Assembly (NCBI RefSeq): GCF_902859875.1
Contig: NZ_CADIKF010000047.1
Coordinates: forward strand, 1 to 55,080
Source of the DNA: Paraburkholderia solisilvae
Lineage (GTDB): Bacteria; Pseudomonadota; Gammaproteobacteria; Burkholderiales; Burkholderiaceae
Direction of reading: 5' to 3'
DNA: 55,080 nucleotides
The first letter of the stretch is position 1. Each line of letters begins with the position of its first letter. Below are positions 51,832 to 55,080 of this stretch, one piece after another. The notes beneath the pieces were generated by a model that worked only from the letters and a program-made list of their open reading frames with translations, searched no databases and was not told where the DNA came from. Made by a program: the position numbers and the translations under genes.

Positions 51832-53088
51832 TCAATGCGAAGGCGCGAACAGGTCGCGCAGTTCGGCGCGTTCGCCCGAGCCGAGCCAGCCGGACAGCAG
51901 CGCCGCCGAACCCATCGCGAGCGTGAAGCCGAGCGCGCCGTGACCGACGTTCAGCCAGAGATTGCGATAGCGTGTCGGACCGACGATCGGCGTACCGCGC
52001 GGCGTCGCCGGCCGCAGGCCGACCCACGCACGCGCGTGGCCGGCTCGCGCGGTGTCCGGGAACAGCGCGGCCGCTTCGGCACGCAGCATGGCCACGCGCG
52101 CGGCGTCGGCTTCGAGCGAGTAGCCCTCGATATCGGCAATGCCCGCGGCACGCAAGCGCTCGCCAAGCCGTGCGTAGACAACTTTCCGGCTGAAGTCGGT
52201 GATACTGATCTGCGGCGTCGCACTGTGCGGCGGCAGATCGAAAGTCAGGCTGTAGCCCTTGAGCGGATAGACCGGCACGCGCACGCCAAGCGGTTTGAGC
52301 AGCGGCGCCGCGCATGCGCCGGACGCGATGACGATATGATCCGCGGCAATCGACGCGCCGCGCGACCACACTTCCACTTCATCGCCTGCCGTGCGCCTGG
52401 TGCTGAGCGCATCGATCGGCGTGTCCATCAGAAACTGCACGCCCTGCGCGCGCAATACGGTGGACAGGCTTTCGCAGAAGCGCCGGCAATCGGCGGTGTC
52501 TTCGCTGGGCGTATGAATGCCGCCCGCGAGCAATGGCTTGACGTGCGCGAGCGCGGGCTCGAGTTCGACGCACTGGTCCGGGCTGAGCGCGTGCTGTTCG
52601 CAACCGAGCGAGCGCTGGAAGTCGAGCAGTTGCCGCGCGCTGTGCATCGCTTGCGCGTCGCGATGCACGACGAGCTTGCCCGAGCGCACGAAGTCGAAAT
52701 CGAGTGTGGGCTGCGCGGCAATCAGTTCGTGCATCAACGTGCGGCTCAGAAACGACAGCGCGATCAGCTGGCGGGTCGTCAGATCGCTGCGCCGGCGCGT
52801 GCAGGCCGACAGAAACGCAATGCACCAGCGCCATTGTTCGATACTGAGCCGCGGCCGCAGTCGCACCGGCGAATCCGGCCGCGTGAGCCAGCGCGGCAGC
52901 TTCGAGACGATGCCCGGTCCCGCGAGCGGCGCGACATAGCTGTACGAAAGCTGACCGCCATTGCCGGCGCTGGTCTCGGCCGCGACATTCGGATGACGGT
53001 CCACGACGGTCACGTCATGACCGGATCTGTTCAGGAAATACGCGCTCGACAGGCCGATGACGCCTGCGCCGACAATCACGATCCGCAT
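51832..53088 (-). CDS. dadA: D-amino-acid dehydrogenase (DadA-like)
   Basis: 418 residues from ATG 53088. FAD dinucleotide-binding 'MRIVIVGAGVIGLSSAYFLNRSGHDVTVVDR' (partial), 'AAETSAGNGGQLSYSYVAPLAGPGI' and the C-terminal 'HARAWVGLRPATPRGTPIVGPTRYRNLWLNVGHGALGFTLAMGSA' segments are typical of DadA. It deaminates D-amino acids to keto acids and passes electrons to the respiratory chain. First gene of a three-gene operon; divergent from the branched-chain amino-acid transporter. A separate constitutive dadA elsewhere in the genome is likely, so this may have a narrower substrate. Confidence 0.88.
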   Translation of the reverse strand: MRIVIVGAGVIGLSSAYFLNRSGHDVTVVDRHPNVAAETSAGNGGQLSYSYVAPLAGPGIVSKLPRWLTRPDSPVRLRPRLSIEQWRWCIAFLSACTRRRSDLTTRQLIALSFLSRTLMHELIAAQPTLDFDFVRSGKLVVHRDAQAMHSARQLLDFQRSLGCEQHALSPDQCVELEPALAHVKPLLAGGIHTPSEDTADCRRFCESLSTVLRAQGVQFLMDTPIDALSTRRTAGDEVEVWSRGASIAADHIVIASGACAAPLLKPLGVRVPVYPLKGYSLTFDLPPHSATPQISITDFSRKVVYARLGERLRAAGIADIEGYSLEADAARVAMLRAEAAALFPDTARAGHARAWVGLRPATPRGTPIVGPTRYRNLWLNVGHGALGFTLAMGSAALLSGWLGSGERAELRDLFAPSH

Positions 53089-53541
53089 ACGGCTGCACTC
53101 GCTCTTCGTTGTGTTTTATTCGGGCGTGCGCCGCGTCGAACGTCATCAGCCCGCGGCAGAACTGTAAGACGCGCACGCGCGGCGTCATTGCATCGATCAG
53201 CCCAGAAATAGAAGAATCGCGACAGCGCGGGAGTGTGCCGGGTACGCGTCCACGCGCAACCGGGCGCTGCACCGTATCGCATGAGCCATACGGCTCGCGC
53301 GGCGCGCCGGCCGATCGAATCTTGCCGCATTTCTTCTACTTTTCTGGCGGATCGGTTCAATGCCTTCATATTCTGGTTACATACATTCCTATCGCCGGTG
53401 AACGACACCGTATCGCAAGGTGTGAACGGTCCCGGCGAAAGCAGGGATGCGTGCCGCTTTCATCAAGAGAAGCGCGCGTGTTCCCTCGACAGGCGGCGCA
53501 GTCCGTCTTTCCGGCCAACCATATCTATCTTCGGGTTCAGT
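53089..53541. other. Divergent intergenic region
   Basis: About 450 bp between dadA and the binding-protein gene, holding both promoters. An AT-rich patch at about 53362-53390 (TTCATATTCTGGTTACATACATTCC) is the best promoter candidate for the transporter. No small gene and no PIP-type box were seen. Confidence 0.45.
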
Positions 53542-54696
53542 ATGAGAAAAAACACAGCGTTGGGGCGCGGTATGACGACCGCCGGCATGGTGGGCGTACT
53601 GGCGTTGACCGCGGCGGGCGCCGCACGCGCCGAGCAGATCGTCAAGATCGGCGAAGTCGCGCCCGTCACGGGGCCGGCTTCATACCTCGGCAAGGACACT
53701 GAAAACGGCGCGCGGCTCGCGATCGAGGAGATCAACCAGACGGGGCTCACGATCGGCGGCCAAAAGGTCACGTTGATGTTCGACGCGCAGGATGACGCCG
53801 GCGACCCGCGTCAGGCAACCCAGGTGGCGCAGAAGCTCGTCGACGACAAGGTCTCCGCGGTCGTCGGTCATATGCAGTCGGGCTCGACCATTCCCGCATC
53901 GAAGATCTACAGCGATGCGGGCATCGTGCAGGTGTCGCCTTCCGCGACCAATCCGGCGTATACGCAGCAGGGATTCAAGACGGCCTATCGCGTCGTGGCG
54001 ACCGACGCGCAGCAGGGCCCGACACTCGCCGACTTTGCGGCGAACACGCTCAAGGTGAAGTCGGTCGCGATCGTCGACGACTCGACCGCGTATGGCCAGG
54101 GGTTGGCCGTCGAGTTCGAGAAGCAGGCGAAGGCGGACGGCATCACGGTGCTGTCGCATGATGCCAGCACCGACAAGACCGTCGACTTTCGCGCGATTCT
54201 GACGAAGATCAAGGGCGAAAGGCCGGACGTGATCATGTACGGCGGCCTGGACGGCACCGGCGGCCCGTTCGTGAAGCAGGCGAGGCAACTGGGCATTCCC
54301 GTGAAGACGCTGGCCGGCGACGGTTTGTGCGCGGAGGATCTCGCGAAGCTCGCCGGCGATGCGGCCGATAACGTGATCTGTTCGATAGCCGGCGCGCCGT
54401 TGCTGAAAATGCCGGAGGGGCCGTCGTTCGTCGATCGCTACAAGAAGCGTTTCGGGTACGCGCCGGTGCTCAATTCGCCGTTCGCGTATGACGCGGTGGG
54501 CATCATCGTCGATGCGATGAAGCGCGCGCAGTCGACCGAGCCGGCGAAGATTCTGGCCGCGATGCCCGCCACCGACTATCACGGCGTGCTCGGCGAAACG
54601 CAGTTCGATTCGAAGGGCGATCTGAAGCACGGCGTGATTTCGCTGTACAAGTACGTCGACGGCAAGCAGGCGTTGCTTGGCGTGGTCTCGAAGTGA
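53542..54696 (+). CDS. livK: Branched-chain amino-acid ABC transporter, substrate-binding protein
   Basis: 384 residues from ATG 53542; the open frame starts far upstream but this ATG opens a signal peptide (about residues 1-30, ending ARAEQ). The mature part is a Leu/Ile/Val-binding protein: 'VKIGEVAPVTGPASYLGKDTENGARLAIEEIN', 'KVTLMFDAQDDAGDPRQATQVAQKLV', 'AVVGHMQSGSTIPASKIY', 'AYGQGLAVEFEKQAK'. It delivers branched-chain or other amino acids to LivHMGF. A terminator follows, then livH. Confidence 0.9.
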   Translation: MRKNTALGRGMTTAGMVGVLALTAAGAARAEQIVKIGEVAPVTGPASYLGKDTENGARLAIEEINQTGLTIGGQKVTLMFDAQDDAGDPRQATQVAQKLVDDKVSAVVGHMQSGSTIPASKIYSDAGIVQVSPSATNPAYTQQGFKTAYRVVATDAQQGPTLADFAANTLKVKSVAIVDDSTAYGQGLAVEFEKQAKADGITVLSHDASTDKTVDFRAILTKIKGERPDVIMYGGLDGTGGPFVKQARQLGIPVKTLAGDGLCAEDLAKLAGDAADNVICSIAGAPLLKMPEGPSFVDRYKKRFGYAPVLNSPFAYDAVGIIVDAMKRAQSTEPAKILAAMPATDYHGVLGETQFDSKGDLKHGVISLYKYVDGKQALLGVVSK

Positions 54697-54815
54697 CCGC
54701 GTGACGGCAACCAGCGGCCCGTAACCCGATGCATACCGGGTTTCGGCGCCGTCGTTTTGCGGTAGTTTTCCGGTAATCGTTCTCCGTGGTTTTTAGCAAT
54801 TTCCGGTAGTTGCAG

Positions 54816-54848
54816 CGGCACAGGAGCGTGCTCCTGTGCCGTTTTTTT
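54816..54848 (+). terminator. Rho-independent terminator between livK and livH
   Basis: CGGCACAGGAG (54816-54826) and CTCCTGTGCCG (54831-54841) form a perfect 11-bp stem with a 4-nt loop followed by seven T. It is inside the transporter operon, so partial termination would give more binding protein than permease, as is common in ABC operons. Confidence 0.85.
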
Positions 54849-54960
54849 ATGGCGTCACTGCCGCGGCGAGATTGTTATCGACCGCGGCGCGCCGCATGCG
54901 TTCGCGCACGCCTCGTCCGGAGCCGGGACGCACGCGGAAAGACATAAGGAGCAGGAGACA

Positions 54961-55080
54961 TTGGACACATTCATCCAGCAGATCATCAACGGACTGGTGC
55001 TTGGTAGCGTCTACGCGATCATCGCACTGGGCTACACGATGGTGTACGGCATTCTGGGCATCATCAACTTCGCGCACGGC
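54961..55080 (+). CDS. livH: Branched-chain amino-acid ABC permease LivH, partial
   Basis: A frame beginning at TTG 54961, with AAGGAGCAGGAG just upstream, reads 'DTFIQQIINGLVLGSVYAII' and 'ALGYTMVYGILGIINFAHG' to the window edge. This is the exact N-terminal pattern of LivH (first membrane helix, then the GYT.VYGI.G.INFAHG motif). It forms the membrane channel with LivM. The rest is outside the window. Confidence 0.9.
   Translation, partial: MDTFIQQIINGLVLGSVYAIIALGYTMVYGILGIINFAHG

Noticed and set aside
54720..54800. Hairpin AACCCG/CGGGTT and CGGTA repeats after livK
   Set aside because: Stem is short and has no T-run; the strong terminator at 54816-54848 better explains termination.

Overview
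The window is GC-rich, densely coded DNA of the kind found in a soil- or plant-associated betaproteobacterium; gene content (VAO-type cholesterol oxidase, HrpB-type type III regulator, many AraC/LysR/GntR/LacI regulators, sugar-acid and aromatic catabolism) points to Burkholderia sensu lato, probably Paraburkholderia/Burkholderia or a close relative. No rRNA, tRNA, CRISPR array, insertion sequence or prophage gene was found.

Layout. 1-7.3 kb: the 3'-truncated J-domain protein, two unrecognised small proteins that share a duplicated leader, a secreted cholesterol oxidase, an NTF2-like protein, a cytochrome b561 and an AraC regulator. 7.3-12.7 kb: pyruvate oxidase/dehydrogenase PoxB, then a membrane histidine kinase divergent from a periplasmic sugar-binding protein, with no response regulator and no ABC partner nearby. 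12.7-23 kb: a sugar-acid catabolic region (SMP-30 lactonase, two MFS transporters, a mandelate-racemase-type dehydratase, an IlvD/Edd dehydratase, a LacI regulator). Two copies of the same LacI-type operator precede the lactonase and the IlvD/Edd gene. An H-NS-like protein and an AAA ATPase sit inside this region. 23-27 kb: glyoxalase-fold protein, GMC oxidoreductase and an acyl-CoA synthetase-like enzyme. 27.4-31.7 kb: a small Ser/Gln-rich protein, an alpha/beta hydrolase, a membrane acyltransferase and a Rieske oxygenase. 31.8-40.6 kb: a second oxidative catabolic region (LysR, class II aldolase, MFS, GntR, truncated LysR, Rieske oxygenase with its reductase, and an extra ketol-acid reductoisomerase). 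40.8-43 kb: a molybdopterin oxidoreductase/cytochrome b/periplasmic protein operon.

43.2-49.7 kb is the most distinctive part: HrpB (AraC-family master activator of plant-type type III secretion), an IagB/IpgF-like lytic transglycosylase, a harpin-like protein fused to a lytic transglycosylase domain, an 801-residue protein with hydrophobic segments preceded by an exact PIP/hrpII box (TTCG-N16-TTCG plus a correctly spaced -10), and a proline-rich small protein preceded by a one-mismatch PIP box. Three tandem 13-bp repeats lie just upstream of hrpB. No secretion-apparatus gene lies in the window, so this is an effector/accessory block of a type III system whose core is elsewhere or just outside.

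49.8-55.1 kb: an amino-acid operon (D-amino-acid dehydrogenase, asparaginase, ornithine cyclodeaminase family) divergent from a branched-chain amino-acid ABC transporter (binding protein, terminator/attenuator, start of livH).
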